Assembly: GCF_001311375.1 (NCBI RefSeq)
Contig: NZ_BBAS01000014.1
Location: 1 to 36,532, forward strand
Direction: 5' to 3'
From: Limosilactobacillus equigenerosi DSM 18793 = JCM 14505
GTDB taxonomy: Bacteria; Bacillota; Bacilli; Lactobacillales; Lactobacillaceae
Length of the DNA: 36,532 nt
Part shown: positions 11,184-19,725 of the stretch, in pieces
How the letters are laid out: every line of letters starts with the position of its first letter
How positions within the stretch are numbered: position 1 is the stretch's first letter
The notes under the pieces: generated by a model
Told to the model about the DNA's origin: nothing
The model's database searches: none
What the model saw: only the letters and a program-made list of their open reading frames with translations
Translations under genes and position numbers: made by a program

Positions 11184-11212
11184 TTGCTCTTGGCGAAAAA
11201 GACTGGGATAAT
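11184..11212 (+). promoter_or_regulatory. Promoter for prs
   Basis: TTGCTC (11184-11189) and GATAAT (11207-11212) are separated by 17 bases and lie directly after the recD2 stop. The predicted start gives a leader of about 20 bases containing the AAAGGA ribosome site. Confidence 0.6.
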
Positions 11213-11241
11213 AAGAAGAAATGTTTTGAAAGGAATTGATT

Positions 11242-12219
11242 ATGACGAAGATGCAAGATGCAAGCAACGTGCGGTTGTTTGCTTTAAATTCAAATCCTGA
11301 GTTAGCCCAAGCGGTTTCGAAGCACTTAGGAGTTGAATTATCGGAAAGTACGGTTAGCCATTTTGCGGATGGTGAAATTGCGATTACGATTAATGAGAGT
11401 GTGCGGGGCTGTGAAGTTTATGTGATTCAATCGGTTAGTGAACCGGTGAATGATAACTTAATGGAATTGTTGATTATGGTCGATGCGTTACGCCGGGCAA
11501 GTGCCAAAAAGGTGAACGTAGTGATGCCATATTATGGTTATGCGCGCCAAGATCGGAAAGCCCGCTCCCGGGAACCAATTACGGCTAAATTAGTGGCTAA
11601 TTTATTGGAAATCGATCAAATCGACCGCTTAATCGCCGTTGATTTACATGCCCCACAAGTGCAAGGGTTCTTTGATATTCCAGTTGATCATTTACAAGCC
11701 GCCCCAACGATGGCAAAGTATTTCTTAGATCAACAATTTACAGATGACGTAGTGGTAGTTTCGCCTGATCATGCCGGGATGACATTAGCCCGGCACTTTG
11801 CTGAATTATTAGGTGACGAAACTGGGGTGGCCGTAGTTGATAAACGGACCGAAGCTACGCGGGAAAATCCTGATTTACAAATGCCAGAAATGATTATTGG
11901 TGATGTTGCAGATAAGGTTGCCATTATTGTGGATGATATTGTTGATACTGGAAATCGGTTAGCTAGTTCAGCACAATTAGTTAAGAAGATGGGGGCTAAA
12001 GTGGTCTATGCCGTGGCGACGCACCCAGTCTTATCTGAACATGCCGTGAATAAAATTGAAGCTTCGCCAATTGAAAAGTTAGTGGTTACGGATACAATTG
12101 TGATTCCAGCGGAAAAGCAATCAGCGAAGTTAGTGCAATTATCCATGGCACCGGTAATTGCTGAAGCGATTGCGTTGATTCATAATCATAAATCAATTCA
12201 TAAGTTATTCCAATTATAA
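11242..12219 (+). CDS. prs: Ribose-phosphate pyrophosphokinase (PRPP synthetase)
   Basis: Makes PRPP from ribose-5-phosphate and ATP for purine, pyrimidine, His, Trp and NAD synthesis. It has 325 residues from ATG 11242, preceded by AAAGGA. Class I hallmarks are visible: FADGEIAITINESVRG near the N-terminus, YYGYARQDRKARSREPI, the metal-binding DLHAPQVQGFFDIPVDHL, and the PRPP loop VDDIVDTG at 230-237. Lactobacilli often have two prs paralogues; this copy, next to recD2, may be the second. It has its own promoter and ends at a strong terminator. Confidence 0.95.
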   Translation: MTKMQDASNVRLFALNSNPELAQAVSKHLGVELSESTVSHFADGEIAITINESVRGCEVYVIQSVSEPVNDNLMELLIMVDALRRASAKKVNVVMPYYGYARQDRKARSREPITAKLVANLLEIDQIDRLIAVDLHAPQVQGFFDIPVDHLQAAPTMAKYFLDQQFTDDVVVVSPDHAGMTLARHFAELLGDETGVAVVDKRTEATRENPDLQMPEMIIGDVADKVAIIVDDIVDTGNRLASSAQLVKKMGAKVVYAVATHPVLSEHAVNKIEASPIEKLVVTDTIVIPAEKQSAKLVQLSMAPVIAEAIALIHNHKSIHKLFQL

Positions 12220-12232
12220 AATTATAAAAAAA

Positions 12233-12265
12233 ATAAAACGAGTCCAGTTGGGCTCGTTTTATTTT
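12233..12265. terminator. Bidirectional terminator between prs and the Spx-like gene
   Basis: AAAACGAG pairs with CTCGTTTT, flanked by A-rich and T-rich tracts on either side. It can end prs on the plus strand and the restored minus-strand Spx-like gene, whose stop is at 12267-12269. Confidence 0.88.
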
Positions 12266-12266
12266 A

Positions 12267-12709
12267 CTAATGATTTTGAATGGTGACCGGTTCCGGTTGG
12301 TCATAAGGGCGATTCGGAGAAATATGGTCAATCAAACGATTTAACTCCAAGCGACGTTGGCGTTTTGGTACAAAGACGCCCATTTTTCTTGATCAAAGCC
12401 AGTGACTAATTTAGTATCATTAAAAATAATTGGATTTCGTAAAATGTGTGGATTGTCGCTTGCTAACTGCATAAATTGATTCATTGTGATCTGATCAAGG
12501 TCTAAATTTAATTCCTTTGTGGCCCGCGACCGTTTGGAAAGTAATTCTTCGGTGCCATCGTATGAAATTGATAATAAGTCTAAAACTTCATGGGTCGTTA
12601 ATGGTTCTTTATCTAAGTTTCGTTGGTTAACTGCGATCCCGTGTTGCGTAAACCATTGGACCGCTTTCCGCTTGGAAGGGTCGTTGGTGTGAAAGTATAA
12701 GTTAATCAT
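12267..12709 (-). CDS. Spx/ArsC-family protein lacking the CxxC redox switch (apparent frameshift)
   Basis: Thioredoxin-like ArsC/Spx family protein. Spx proteins bind the RNA polymerase alpha C-terminal domain. Here the start is MINLYFHTNDPSKRKAVQW, so the CxxC positions 10 and 13 are Asp and Lys. Gly52 (DGTEE), used for alpha binding in B. subtilis Spx, is kept, while the usual Arg92 is Asn (LRNPIIF). The minus-strand frame is broken at five T (plus strand 12383-12387). One more base gives GFDQEKMGVFVPKRQRRLELNRLI and a stop at 12267, total 147 residues. AAGGAGGGA precedes the ATG. Regulatory function is likely but redox sensing is not. Confidence 0.8.
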
Positions 12710-12828
12710 ATTAAATGTCCCTCCTTGGGTAGTAATTATTTTTTATTTTACTGGGTTTGATTTAAATTACTAGGGGAACGGCCACTTATTAACTAAATCT
12801 TTACTACTCTTAAACTTTTCTTAAGAAT

Positions 12829-12864
12829 TAAAAAACCTCGCTACTCAATTATTGAACAGCGAGG
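12829..12864 (-). terminator. Intrinsic terminator of rpoY
   Basis: Read on the minus strand, CCTCGCT pairs with AGCGAGG, with an inner TCAAT/ATTGA extension, followed by six T. It lies 10 bases past the rpoY stop. Confidence 0.9.
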
Positions 12865-12873
12865 GGAATTTAA

Positions 12874-13086
12874 TTAAAGTGTCGTGATTTGGAAATCAGG
12901 ACTCTTTTGTTCGTAAGCTAACGTAGCATCGTCTAAGGCTTGGATTAATTCAATGTTGTAATCCGTCTTAGTTTCAACTAATTTACGGGCTTCGGCTAAG
13001 GAAGCGGCTTCAATATAAATTGACTTTGTGCTTTCCCGGCGTGGGGTTTGTGTCTTAGTTTCTTGGAAATAAATCTTAAACGTCAT
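12874..13086 (-). CDS. rpoY: DNA-directed RNA polymerase epsilon subunit
   Basis: A 70-residue small RNA polymerase subunit of Firmicutes (DUF1447). It matches B. subtilis RpoY in pattern: MTFKIYFQE at the start, SIYIEA, NIELI, then YEQKSPDFQI and a Leu C-terminus. It binds the core enzyme near the jaw. AAGGAG precedes the ATG on the minus strand. In B. subtilis rpoY is next to rnjA, but here it is followed by a terminator and the Spx-like gene, so it appears monocistronic. Confidence 0.9.
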   Translation of the reverse strand: MTFKIYFQETKTQTPRRESTKSIYIEAASLAEARKLVETKTDYNIELIQALDDATLAYEQKSPDFQITTL

Positions 13087-13118
13087 GATTAACTCCTTGT
13101 CATTTTCTCAATATTAGT

Positions 13119-13127
13119 ATCTTACCA
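13119..13127 (-). promoter_or_regulatory. Extended -10 promoter for rpoY
   Basis: On the minus strand TGG-TAAGAT lies 32 bases before the rpoY start. The same nonamer precedes rnjB. The -35 region is poor. A plus-strand TGG-TATGCT at 13139-13147 could serve the divergent gene. Confidence 0.5.
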
Positions 13128-13174
13128 TACTTTGGGCGTGGTATGCTTAATTAAAACAGGAGGAATTAATAAAA

Positions 13175-13619
13175 ATGATAATTACTATTTTGCTTATCCT
13201 ATTGGCGCTAATTTTATTAGCAGGAGTAGGGGTAGCGATTAAATACCATAACCATCAAGTTGAATTAAAAAAAACAACAAGCAGCTCAACAAGCTACCGA
13301 CAAGATTGTTTTTCCAGTGTTAGCAGCGCATTTACCAGCCGGGACGTATCGGAAACACTCTCAATTAACATCACGAATGTGGGGACAAGGGGTGCATGCG
13401 TTCGAGTATAAAGTTGACATCACAAATTGTGATCGAGAAGCTTTGAAGTGGCTGAGTGCGAATCAAGTACAAGCAGCTTTGGAGGCAGCTAAGGCACCGG
13501 TGCCGGTCAAAATTACGGATTGGTGGTTTCATCAAACGACCCTCCATTTTGATGTGGCGTATGTGTCGAATCCAGCTACGCAACAATATTTAGCCGATTT
13601 AAAAAAAATTATAAAATGA
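13175..13619 (+). CDS. Membrane-anchored protein of unknown function (apparent frameshift)
   Basis: Not recognised. The restored product is 147 residues. An N-terminal hydrophobic helix (MIITILLILLALILLAGVGVAI) acts as a signal anchor, and a Lys/Gln-rich linker (ELKKQQAAQQATDK) follows. The globular part contains LPAGTYRKHSQL, EYKVDITNCDREALKWLS, ITDWWFHQTTLHFDV and ends YLADLKKIIK. It is probably exposed outside the membrane. The frame breaks in the eight-A run 13267-13274; seven A restore it. A CAGGAGGAA site precedes the ATG. It is divergent from rpoY and convergent with def. Confidence 0.7.
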
Positions 13620-13620
13620 A

Positions 13621-13658
13621 GCCGGGACTAAGCAACGTACGCGCTACTTAGTCCCGGC
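13621..13658 (+). terminator. Perfect 12-bp hairpin, possible terminator
   Basis: GCCGGGACTAAG (13621-13632) pairs perfectly with CTTAGTCCCGGC (13647-13658) right after the preceding stop codon. Only three T follow, so termination efficiency is uncertain. It is also the first hairpin of the composite repeat. Confidence 0.6.
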
Positions 13659-13741
13659 TTTAACGTTATGATACGGTGATTTTAACGCTCGGTTCGCGAC
13701 CTAGTATTAACTACGTTCGGCGGACAACCACCTAGTCATAA

Positions 13742-13783
13742 CGAAAAACTGACGCTGACGGATATTCTATCCGCCAACGCCAG
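13742..13783 (-). terminator. Probable terminator of def
   Basis: Arms 13749-13764 and 13768-13783 form a long hairpin. Three A-C mismatches on the plus strand become G-T wobbles on the minus strand, where five T follow the stem. This polarity fits termination of def transcription. Confidence 0.65.
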
Positions 13784-13889
13784 CTTCAACGTTATGATAC
13801 GGTGATTTTAACGTCCGCCTCGCGACCTGGATGTAACTACGTTCGCCACGCGGAAGCCTAGTGCCTAACGCGTGGCTCACGACCTATAA

Positions 13890-14450
13890 TTATGACAACA
13901 ATTGTAAATCGTCAGGTTGGTCATACGGATTATCAGCATTGATGTGGTCGTAGAACAGAACACCAATTAAGTGGTCAAGTTCGTGTTGAACGACAATCGC
14001 TGGGTAATCGCGCAACCGTAATTCATGTTGGTTGCCATCTAAATCTTGGTAACGAATTTTAATTTTCTTATGCCGCGGAACATAGCCCGGCACATCGCGG
14101 TCCACTGATAAGCAACCTTCACCCTCAGCGAGCGCAATTTCTTGGACTGATTCACTTAAAATGACGGGATTGATTAAGACTTCTTGAATGGCGTGGTCAT
14201 CATCTTCATCCGGAATTAAGACGGCCGTCATTTGCACCCCATGGTTAACTTGAGGGGCGGCGAGCCCAACACCGGCCCGGAGACCGTATTTTTCGGCGAT
14301 TTCTTCATCTTGGCTGTTGATTAAGTATTCCATTAGATCATGGGCTAATTGCCGATTTTCATCGGAAAGAGGGAACGTCACTTTTTCAGCCCGCGTTCGT
14401 AAGACCGGATTATGATCAGTATCTTGGACAATATCTTTCATTAAGAACAT
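13890..14450 (-). CDS. def: Peptide deformylase
   Basis: Removes the N-formyl group from nascent proteins using a bound metal. At 186 residues it has the Firmicutes type II length. All three motifs are intact: GVGLAAPQ at 60-67, EGCLS at 111-115 with metal ligand Cys113, and HELDH at 156-160. I keep the first Met (MFLMKDIVQD) because a GAGG site lies 10 bases upstream and related lactobacillus Def proteins begin the same way. A minus-strand extended -10 (TGATAGAAT) lies upstream, so it is probably transcribed alone. Confidence 0.96.
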   Translation of the reverse strand: MFLMKDIVQDTDHNPVLRTRAEKVTFPLSDENRQLAHDLMEYLINSQDEEIAEKYGLRAGVGLAAPQVNHGVQMTAVLIPDEDDDHAIQEVLINPVILSESVQEIALAEGEGCLSVDRDVPGYVPRHKKIKIRYQDLDGNQHELRLRDYPAIVVQHELDHLIGVLFYDHINADNPYDQPDDLQLLS

Positions 14451-14531
14451 GTTAATTTAACCTCGTTTCGTTTCAATTCTGTCGTCTATTCTATCATAAT
14501 TGCTAATTAACGGCACGTTAACGGCTGGAAC

Positions 14532-14540
14532 TGGTATAGT
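14532..14540 (+). promoter_or_regulatory. Extended -10 promoter for yaaA
   Basis: TGG-TATAGT lies 28 bases before the yaaA start, in the divergent def/yaaA gap. The -35 region is weak. Confidence 0.5.
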
Positions 14541-14568
14541 TAGGGGAGAAAGTTTGGAGGTAAGGAAA

Positions 14569-15294
14569 ATGCAGATCGTGATGTCACCAGCAAAACAAAT
14601 GACGACTAGTGATGACTGGGGGCCGGTAACTACGCCCCAATATTTAACCCAAACGCGTCAAATTGTGGCGCAATTACAAGCACTGTCTTTTGCTGAATTA
14701 CAACAGGTTTGGCGCTGTAGTGATCGATTAGTTGAACAGAATCAGCGACGACTGGCGCAACTAGATTTTCAAACGAAATTAACCCCGGCATTGATGAGTT
14801 ATACGGGGTTACAGTACCAATCGTTAGCTCCGGGGGTCTTAACGCAAAGTGGCCTTGATTATTTACAAGCGCATCTATGGATTTTATCTGCTTTGTATGG
14901 AGCGAATCGGCCGTTTGATGGGATCCAACCGTATCGGCTATCATTGGATGATCATTTCCCTGGATCAAACTTAGTTGAAGTTTGGCAGCCAATTTTAGCC
15001 TCACAATTCCAAAATGAAGTCATTATTAATTTGGCGAGTCACGAATATGCGCAATTGTTACCGACGCAGGCCACAGTGATTGAAATTGTCTTTCAAGAAC
15101 CAAATGCTCAAGGTAAGTTAGTTACGAAGGCTACCCGGGCCAAACAGGCGCGGGGCCAATTTGTTCGTTGGTTAGCGGAGCAGCAAATTGATGATCCAGC
15201 CCAATTAATAATGTTTAGTGAACTAGGCTATCAATATCAGTCACAATTATCCACGACTACGAAATTAGTTTTTGTTCGATCGCTGACGGATTAA
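14569..15294 (+). CDS. yaaA: YaaA family protein (UPF0246), peroxide stress related
   Basis: A 241-residue YaaA/DUF328 protein. E. coli YaaA binds DNA and limits iron-driven damage under hydrogen peroxide. The start MQIVMSPAKQM, the YTGLQYQSL segment, QAHLWILSALYG, PFDGIQPYRL and the C-terminal KATRAKQARGQFVRWL fit the family. The frame stays open further upstream, but ATG 14569 follows GGAGGTAAGG and matches the usual N-terminus. It is divergent from def and stands alone. Confidence 0.9.
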   Translation: MQIVMSPAKQMTTSDDWGPVTTPQYLTQTRQIVAQLQALSFAELQQVWRCSDRLVEQNQRRLAQLDFQTKLTPALMSYTGLQYQSLAPGVLTQSGLDYLQAHLWILSALYGANRPFDGIQPYRLSLDDHFPGSNLVEVWQPILASQFQNEVIINLASHEYAQLLPTQATVIEIVFQEPNAQGKLVTKATRAKQARGQFVRWLAEQQIDDPAQLIMFSELGYQYQSQLSTTTKLVFVRSLTD

Positions 15295-15367
15295 AGCAAG
15301 TGGTGGCATATTGACGAAGAATCGACTAGAATGAAACTAAGTTAATAATTGAACAAGGGGGTTAACC

Positions 15368-15652
15368 ATGGCGGGAGGAAATTACGAATATCCATTAGAT
15401 CAAACTTGGACAATGGATGAAATGATGGCAGTGACAACGATGTATCGAGTGGTTGAAGATGCGTATGAAGTGGGGATTAGTCCTGCTAAAGTATTAAGTG
15501 CATATCAAGCATTCAAGCAAGTAGCGAATTCAAAAGCCTACGAAAAACAATTAGGCCGTGAATTTTATCAAGCATCAGGGTATCAGTTGTATGACGTGGT
15601 GAAAGCGGCCCAAACCACGACAGCCAAGCAAATTAAGTTGGAGGTACATTAA
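15368..15652 (+). CDS. UPF0223 family protein (YktA-like)
   Basis: A 94-residue protein beginning MAGGNYEYPLDQTWTMDEMM with the AYEVGISPAKVLSAYQAFKQV and EFYQASGYQLYDVVKAA segments typical of UPF0223. The function is not known. Its stop overlaps the next start (TAATG), and the next gene is an inositol-monophosphatase relative, echoing the close yktA and yktC pair of B. subtilis. AAGGGGG lies upstream of the ATG. Confidence 0.88.
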   Translation: MAGGNYEYPLDQTWTMDEMMAVTTMYRVVEDAYEVGISPAKVLSAYQAFKQVANSKAYEKQLGREFYQASGYQLYDVVKAAQTTTAKQIKLEVH

Positions 15653-16421
15653 TGAGTGAATTATCAGCATTAGATGAAACAATTCAAAATTTGATGTACG
15701 AAGTTGGGGAACGTACGAAAGCGGCGATGACCAAGAAATTGCAAATTGATGAAAAGACCAGCCGCATGACTTGGTCACGGATGTTGATAAGAGTAATGAG
15801 CAATTTATTAATCAACGGTTACGCCAATTAGACCCGACGGCTAAGATCGTGAGCGAAGAAGGCTTTGGTGATCAAGTTCATGATTTGGCGGGGCGGGTTT
15901 GGATTGTTGATCCGATTGATGGGACGATGAATTTTATTATGGAGCGGGAAAACTTTGCGATTATGTTGGCATTGTATGTGGACGGACAGCCAACGCTAGG
16001 TTACATTCTCGACGTCATGAAGAATCGGTTGTACCACGGTGGCCCGGCGTTAGGGGTCTGGGAAAATGAAACTCGCTTGACGCCACCGTTAAATCGAGGG
16101 ATTCGTGATAGTTTGATTGATGTGAGCTCGTATATCTTAATGAATGATATTCATCATGCTCAAACGGCAGCCCGGGCGGCGCGGAGTATTCGCGTCTTCG
16201 GTAGCGCGGGAATTTCCATGACGCAATTAATTACGGGGCGGACAGGCGCTTATATTACGAACTTAAAACCGTGGGATTTAGCCCCCGGACGGGTTCTTTG
16301 CGAAGCGTTGGGATTAGTTGTGAAACCAATTGACGACCACCCCTTAGATGTGCTATCATCTAACTTTGTATTAGTAGCGGTGCCAGCCGCTGCCAACGAT
16401 ATTGAACAGTTGATTAACTAG
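15652..16421 (+). CDS. Inositol monophosphatase family protein (apparent frameshift)
   Basis: Mg2+-dependent phosphatase of the IMPase superfamily, which acts on inositol phosphates, PAP or related sugar phosphates; the substrate cannot be assigned. The restored length is 256 residues. Metal-binding motifs are present: VSEEG, WIVDPIDGTMNF starting at residue 84, and WDLAPG near the C-terminus. One A is missing near 15766; with it the frame reads SRNDLVTDVDKSNEQF. The start overlaps the UPF0223 stop by one base, implying coupled translation. Confidence 0.88.
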
Positions 16422-16454
16422 CTTCGTGAATCAAAGGTGATTGACGCTGCCGGG

Positions 16455-16501
16455 GTGGGCTTTAAAGGGACTGGATTTCCTTTTAGACCCACTCTGTTTT
16501 T
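16455..16501 (+). terminator. Hairpin with T tail between the IMPase gene and typA
   Basis: The arms start GTGGGC (16455-16460) and end GACCCAC (16486-16492), with A/T-rich pairing between them, then TCTG and a T run. It probably ends the upstream operon, but it could sit in the typA leader because no clear typA promoter is seen after it. Confidence 0.6.
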
Positions 16502-16549
16502 ATGAAATTAACTGCTGAATTTATAAAAAAATCAAAGGGGAATAGAATT

Positions 16550-18394
16550 TTGAAATTACGTGAAGATATTCGCAACATTGCTATTATCGCCCACGTTGAC
16601 CACGGTAAGACAACGTTGGTTAACGAAATGTTGAAGCAATCCAATACGTTGCCTGAACACTTCCAAATTGAAGACCGGGCCATGGATACAAACGCCATTG
16701 AAAAGGAACGTGGGATTACGATCCTTTCTAAGAACACGGCCGTTAAGGTTGGCGATCACCAAATCAACATCTTAGATACACCTGGACACGCCGACTTCGG
16801 TGGTGAAGTTGAACGGGTGATGAAGATGGTTGATGGGGTCTTATTAGTGGTTGATGCCTACGAAGGAACGATGCCACAAACGCGGTTCGTGTTAAAGAAG
16901 GCCTTAGAACAACACTTAGTACCAATCGTAGTTGTTAACAAGGTTGACCGTGATGGGGCCCGCCCAGAAGAAGTCGTTGATGAAGTTCTTGACCTCTTTA
17001 TCGAATTAGGGGCCGATGAAGATCAACTTGACTTCCCAGTGATCTACGCTTCAGCCATGAACGGGACGACGAGTCTTGACCCAGATGTGGCGACGCAAGA
17101 ACACACGATGCAACCATTATTTGACACGATTATTGACACGATTCCAGCACCGGTTGATAACTCAGATGAACCATTACAATTCCAAGTGGCTATCCTTGAT
17201 TACAACGATTTCGTTGGTCGGATTGGGGTTGGACGCGTAGTTCGTGGGTCAATTAAGGTTGGTGACCAAGTTTCTGTTATGAAACTTGATGGCTCCAAGC
17301 AAAACTTCCGGGTTACGAAACTCTTTGGGTTTGTTGGTTTAAACCGGGTTGAAATTGAATCTGCTAAGGCTGGGGACTTAATTGCCATCTCAGGGATGGA
17401 AGAAATTAACGTTGGGGAAACAATCGCCGACGCTGCTAATCCAGAAGCCTTAACGCCATTACGGATTGATCCACCTACGTTACAAATGATGTTCCGGACA
17501 AACGATTCCCCATTTGCTGGTCGGGAAGGTAAGTTTGTGACGGCTCGGCAATTAGAAGACCGGTTACGTCAAGAATTGCACACGGATGTTTCGTTACGGG
17601 TTGAAGATACGGACGAACCAGGGGCATGGCGTGTGTCTGGTCGGGGTGAATTGCACCTTTCAATCTTGATTGAAACGATTCGGCGGGAAGGTTACGAATT
17701 ACAAGTTTCCCGTCCCGAAGTTATCTACCGTGACATTGACGGTGTAATGAGTGAACCATTTGAAGAAGTGCAAATTGACACACCAGATGAATACACGGGT
17801 TCAATCATCGACTCTGTTGCCAAGCGGAAGGGTGAAATGAAGGTAATGGAACCTTCTAACAACGGGCAAACGCGGTTGATCTTCAACATGCCATCCCGTG
17901 GTTTGATTGGTTACTCAACGGAATTCATGTCCATTACTCGTGGTTACGGAATTATGAGCCACATCTTTAGTGGATACGGTCCCGTAATTAAGAACTGGAA
18001 CCCAGGTCGTCAAAAGGGGACGTTAGTTTCAATGAACGCTGGGAAGGCCACGACTTACGCCATGATGGGGATTGAAAGTCGTGGGACATTAATGATTGAC
18101 CCAGGGACGGAAGTCTACGAAGGGATGATTGTTGGTGAAAACAGCCGGGAAAACGACATTACGGTTAACATCACTAAGGGTAAGAACCTTACGAACGTCC
18201 GGGCTTCTGGTTCTGATGAAATGGCGCGGATTAAGACGCCAACGCACTTGTCATTAGAAGAATCACTTGAATTCTTAAATGATGATGAATACTGTGAAAT
18301 CACACCAGAAAACGTTCGGTTACGGAAGCAAATTTTGGAAACGAACGCTCGGGAAAAAGCTGCTAAGAAGCGGAAGCAAGCAGCCCGCAAGTAA
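16550..18394 (+). CDS. typA: Ribosome-associated GTPase TypA/BipA
   Basis: Translational GTPase related to EF-G and LepA that binds the 70S ribosome and helps 50S assembly and stress or cold growth. The P-loop AHVDHGKT is at 14-21, the switch [13 protein letters not shown] and NKVDR follow, and the BipA C-terminal domain ends in a basic [10 protein letters not shown] tail. I choose TTG 16550 ([11 protein letters not shown], 614 residues) because the family starts there and AAAGGGG lies 9 bases upstream. An in-frame ATG at 16502 would add 16 residues (MKLTAEFIKK...) that look unrelated to the family. Confidence 0.95.
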   Translation: MKLREDIRNIAIIAHVDHGKTTLVNEMLKQSNTLPEHFQIEDRAMDTNAIEKERGITILSKNTAVKVGDHQINILDTPGHADFGGEVERVMKMVDGVLLVVDAYEGTMPQTRFVLKKALEQHLVPIVVVNKVDRDGARPEEVVDEVLDLFIELGADEDQLDFPVIYASAMNGTTSLDPDVATQEHTMQPLFDTIIDTIPAPVDNSDEPLQFQVAILDYNDFVGRIGVGRVVRGSIKVGDQVSVMKLDGSKQNFRVTKLFGFVGLNRVEIESAKAGDLIAISGMEEINVGETIADAANPEALTPLRIDPPTLQMMFRTNDSPFAGREGKFVTARQLEDRLRQELHTDVSLRVEDTDEPGAWRVSGRGELHLSILIETIRREGYELQVSRPEVIYRDIDGVMSEPFEEVQIDTPDEYTGSIIDSVAKRKGEMKVMEPSNNGQTRLIFNMPSRGLIGYSTEFMSITRGYGIMSHIFSGYGPVIKNWNPGRQKGTLVSMNAGKATTYAMMGIESRGTLMIDPGTEVYEGMIVGENSRENDITVNITKGKNLTNVRASGSDEMARIKTPTHLSLEESLEFLNDDEYCEITPENVRLRKQILETNAREKAAKKRKQAARK

Positions 18395-18400
18395 ACATTA

Positions 18401-18456
18401 AGCAATCGCGACCGCCAGTGCTCGGTAAATTAACCGACTACTGACGGTTGCTTTTG
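18401..18456 (+). terminator. Intrinsic terminator after typA
   Basis: AGCAA...CCGCCAGT pairs with ACTGACGGTTGCT, with an inner TCGGT/ACCGA stem, followed by four T. The right arm overlaps a possible -35 (TTGCTT) of the ftsW promoter. Confidence 0.8.
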
Positions 18457-18465
18457 TATCTAAAG

Positions 18466-18474
18466 TGCTATAAT
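18466..18474 (+). promoter_or_regulatory. Extended -10 promoter for ftsW
   Basis: TGC-TATAAT is a perfect -10 with the TG extension, 28 bases before the ftsW start. TTGCTT at 18448-18453 is a possible -35 with a short 15-base spacer. Confidence 0.7.
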
Positions 18475-18502
18475 GACAGCATTAATATAACTGGAGATTA
18501 TG

Positions 18503-19725
18503 ATGGAAGAAAAAAACGACAACGTGGCAAAAAGCAGTCCGCCAAACGTTGCGGGGGATGGATTGGTATCTAGCGGCTCCGTATCTAATTTTATGTATCA
18601 TTGGGATTGTGATGGTCTATTCAGCCAGTGCGGATGTTGCGATGCAAGTCGGTGGTACGCCACAAAGTTACTTGCGCAAACAAGCCATTTACGTCATTTT
18701 AGGGATTGCAGTTGCCTTTGGGGTGGCGATGGTTAATTTACGCAAATTTCGTGGTAGAGGAACTCGGCATGTTCTGATGTGGACGGTATTAACTCTGCTA
18801 GTATATGTAGCGCTCTTTGGGGCGCGGGTGAACGGGGCCCAAGGTTGGATTTCATTAGGGTTTATGAGTATTCAACCGGCTGAAATTTGTAAATTGGTTT
18901 TTGCCCTGTTTTATGCGGATTATTTTGCTCGTCAAAATGATCCGAGCCAATTACGCAACGTATCACGAGACATACCGGATTGGAAACGTTACTTGCCATG
19001 GATTTATTTAGTGGCTGCGTTAGGGTTAATCTTAAAACAACCTGATACGGGTGGTTTTTTGATTAATGCAATTATTTTTGTGGTGATTACTTCGGTGGCC
19101 GTTTTACCATTGGGGTGGTCATTATTAATATCGGTTGGTTTCTTTTTAGGGAGTTTACTTTTTGCTGTTCCATTATCAAAATTTGTTTTGCTTTGGACCC
19201 ATGGTTATCAGGCCGCTCGGTTTACTGGGTTTTTAGAACCATTTAAAAATGCTTCGAGTTCAGGGGCCCAATTAGTCAATTCGTATTATGCCATTAGCAA
19301 TGGTGGAATTTTTGGGAGCGGCATTGGGAATAGTATCCAAAAAAATGGGGTATCTCCCGGAAGCTAACACAGATTTTATTTTAGCTGTGATTGCTGAAGA
19401 ATTAGGATTATTGGGAGTAATTGTGGTGCTAGGTACCTTAGGCTTTTTAATCTGCCGGATGGTGCTAGTGGGAACCCGGTGTAAGCATATGTATGAAGCT
19501 TACCTTTGCTATGGAATTGCCGCTTTCTTTGCGGCGGAAATGATGTTTAACGTTGGCGCCGTATGTGGTTTGTTACCAATTACGGGGGTTACGTTACCAT
19601 TTATTAGTTACGGGGGATCAAGTATGTTAGTCTTGAGTGCCTCGTTGGGGATTATCATTCGGATTTCAAGAAATCAAACCCAAGCCAAGCAAGCGGCAGC
19701 CTCACTTAAACAAGGAGGACGTTAA
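18503..19725 (+). CDS. ftsW: Septal peptidoglycan polymerase FtsW, SEDS family (two apparent frameshifts)
   Basis: SEDS glycosyltransferase that polymerises septal peptidoglycan with its partner class B PBP. The protein is highly hydrophobic with about ten membrane helices. LVNSYYAISNGGIFGSGIGNS, LPEANTDFIL and LPFISYGGSSM are SEDS hallmarks. Two runs of seven A (18510-18516 and 19339-19345) each need six: the first gives MEEKTTTWQKAVRQTLRGMDWYL, a basic N-terminus before helix 1, and the second gives NSIQKMGYLPEANTDF. The restored length is about 406 residues. It could be the RodA paralogue, but a single gene just ahead of ylbG favours FtsW. Confidence 0.9.

Larger units (their letters stand above)
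13621..13876. repeat. Composite tandem repeat: hairpin plus conserved segment, about 126-bp period, and a third hairpin
   Basis: An identical 26-base segment begins at 13662 and 13788 (AACGTTATGATACGGTGATT and six more bases), and similarity runs on for about 30 bases (both copies contain CGCGACCT and TAACTACGTTCG). Each copy is preceded by a strong hairpin, at 13621-13658 and 13749-13783. A third hairpin, GCCACGCG (13845-13852) with CGCGTGGC (13869-13876), follows, with another CACGACCT just after it. No coding potential is apparent. It fills the gap between convergent genes and resembles intergenic palindromic repeat families. Confidence 0.75.

Noticed and set aside
13621-13876. CRISPR array
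   Set aside because: Only two long copies with a 126-base period, internal hairpins of different sequence and no spacer-sized units; no cas genes nearby.
14630-15004. A 124-codon open frame antisense to yaaA
   Set aside because: No ribosome site, no recognisable motif, and the yaaA frame is clearly the coding one.
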